Below, piece after piece: positions 4,866 to 5,331 of a stretch of DNA of 5,331 bases (position 1 is its first letter; each line of letters opens with the position of its first letter). Location of the stretch: contig CALFOA010000063.1 of the NCBI GenBank assembly GCA_937919795.1, forward strand, positions 1-5,331, written 5' to 3'. The notes beneath the pieces were generated by a model. The model was not told the origin of the DNA. It did not search any database and saw only the letters and a program-made list of their open reading frames with translations. Made by a program: the position numbers and the translations under genes. Origin of the DNA: an uncultured Neisseria sp. (lineage in GTDB: Bacteria > Pseudomonadota > Gammaproteobacteria > Burkholderiales > Neisseriaceae).

Positions 4866-4894
4866 TTGTTTTTACCCGTAAAATTCGCTATAAA
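4866..4894 (+). promoter_or_regulatory. Predicted promoter of pntA
   Basis: TTGTTT (4866-4871) and TATAAA (4889-4894) are 17 bases apart, which would start transcription near 4901 and give a leader of about 49 bases. A perfect TTGACA at 4852-4857 lies just upstream but has no good -10 at normal spacing. The surrounding DNA (about 4831-4900) is visibly AT-rich. Prediction only. Confidence 0.35.
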
Positions 4895-4949
4895 TAAAAC
4901 CATGATTTAAAAAAGTACCCGATAAACCCGATGATAAAAGGATAAAGCG

Positions 4950-5331
4950 ATGAGAATTGGTGTTCCAATGGAGTCCCTGAGCGGCGAAACCCGCGTCGCC
5001 GCTACCCCTGCTACCGTGAGCCAGTTGCAGAAACTGGGCTTTGAAGTGGCGGTGGAAAGCGGTGCCGGTGTGGCCGCAGGGCTGGTGGATGCGGCTTATC
5101 AAGCAGCCGGTGCCACTTTGGTTGAACGAGGCGAAGTGTGGGCTTGCCCGCTGATTTATAAGGTAAACGCCCCTTCCGATTTAGAAATTGCCGCCTTAAA
5201 AGCCGGCCAAACGCTGGTGAGTTTTTTGTGGCCGGCGCAAAACCCCGAATTGGTGCAAAAGCTGGCCGACAAAAAAGTGAATGTATTGGCGATGGACATG
5301 GTGCCGCGTATTTCACGTGCACAAGCCTTAG
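4950..5331 (+). CDS. pntA: NAD(P) transhydrogenase subunit alpha, N-terminal part
   Basis: The gene runs off the right edge; 127 of about 510 expected codons are present. The translation begins MRIGVPMESLSGETRVAATP and includes KLGFEVAVESGAG (28-40), YKVNAPSD (70-77), LVSFLWPAQNPEL (89-101) and MDMVPRISRAQAL (115-127), which closely follow E. coli PntA. This is the start of domain I, the NAD(H)-binding part. With PntB in the inner membrane, the enzyme uses the proton gradient to transfer hydride from NADH to NADP+, supplying NADPH for biosynthesis and for keeping glutathione reduced. Alanine dehydrogenase shares this fold, but SFLWPAQNPEL and VPRISRAQ favour PntA. AAAAGGA (4936-4942) lies seven bases before the ATG. 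pntB is expected downstream, beyond the window. Confidence 0.94.
   Translation, partial: MRIGVPMESLSGETRVAATPATVSQLQKLGFEVAVESGAGVAAGLVDAAYQAAGATLVERGEVWACPLIYKVNAPSDLEIAALKAGQTLVSFLWPAQNPELVQKLADKKVNVLAMDMVPRISRAQAL

Noticed and set aside
4931..4945. Four-codon micro-ORF (MIKG) ending four bases before the pntA start
   Set aside because: It has no ribosome binding site of its own and contains the pntA site; such short frames arise often by chance.
4872..5322. Minus-strand open frames (4872-5102 and 5011-5322) opposite pntA
   Set aside because: The plus strand here encodes an unmistakable PntA N-terminus with its own ribosome binding site.
1..5331. Mobile element, CRISPR array, phage remnant, or transferred island
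   Set aside because: No transposase, integrase, spaced repeats or attachment-site pattern was seen; the only repeats are DUS copies and terminator hairpins, and the genes are typical core genes.

Overview
This is an ordinary chromosomal stretch of a Neisseriaceae bacterium. The strongest taxonomic sign is a repeated 12-mer, TGCCTGTCTGAA, found in six exact copies plus one single-mismatch copy, all between genes. It is a dialect of the Neisseria DNA uptake sequence (DUS). It differs from the classical ATGCCGTCTGAA and corresponds to the form I recall as TG-wadDUS, described from Neisseria wadsworthii and relatives. The proteins (DUF945, a Neisseria-type monothiol glutaredoxin, YhcB/ZapG, GloA, PntA) fit a betaproteobacterium of this family. 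Base and codon use look even throughout, and I see no insertion sequence, phage gene, CRISPR array, tRNA or rRNA.

Layout, left to right: the 3' end of a DUF945-family gene (to 464) and its hairpin terminator (491-522); an RsmB/NOP-family RNA m5C methyltransferase (587-1849); the CGFS monothiol glutaredoxin grxD (1941-2249) with a long terminator (2276-2335); a YhcB/ZapG envelope and division protein (2435-2995) with terminator (3049-3081); a membrane-anchored endonuclease/exonuclease/phosphatase-family protein (3119-4246); a bidirectional terminator built from two facing DUS copies (4253-4297); gloA, glyoxalase I, on the minus strand (4313-4699); a 250-base divergent intergenic region with a second DUS inverted pair; and the first 127 codons of pntA, transhydrogenase subunit alpha (4950 to the right edge). 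pntA is open at the right edge, so a search for complete ORFs misses it.

The genes do not form one pathway. Most appear to be single transcription units with their own promoter and terminator; only the methyltransferase and grxD lack an obvious terminator between them. A loose theme is thiol and redox housekeeping: GrxD uses glutathione to hold Fe-S clusters, GloA detoxifies the glutathione-methylglyoxal adduct, and PntAB makes the NADPH that keeps glutathione reduced. The link is metabolic, not an operon.

No undescribed system is evident. The points most worth checking are how the DUS copies are built into terminators and promoters, a DUS inverted pair that is not placed as a terminator, a methyltransferase that looks like a paralogue of true RsmB, and the topology and tail of the membrane phosphatase-fold protein.
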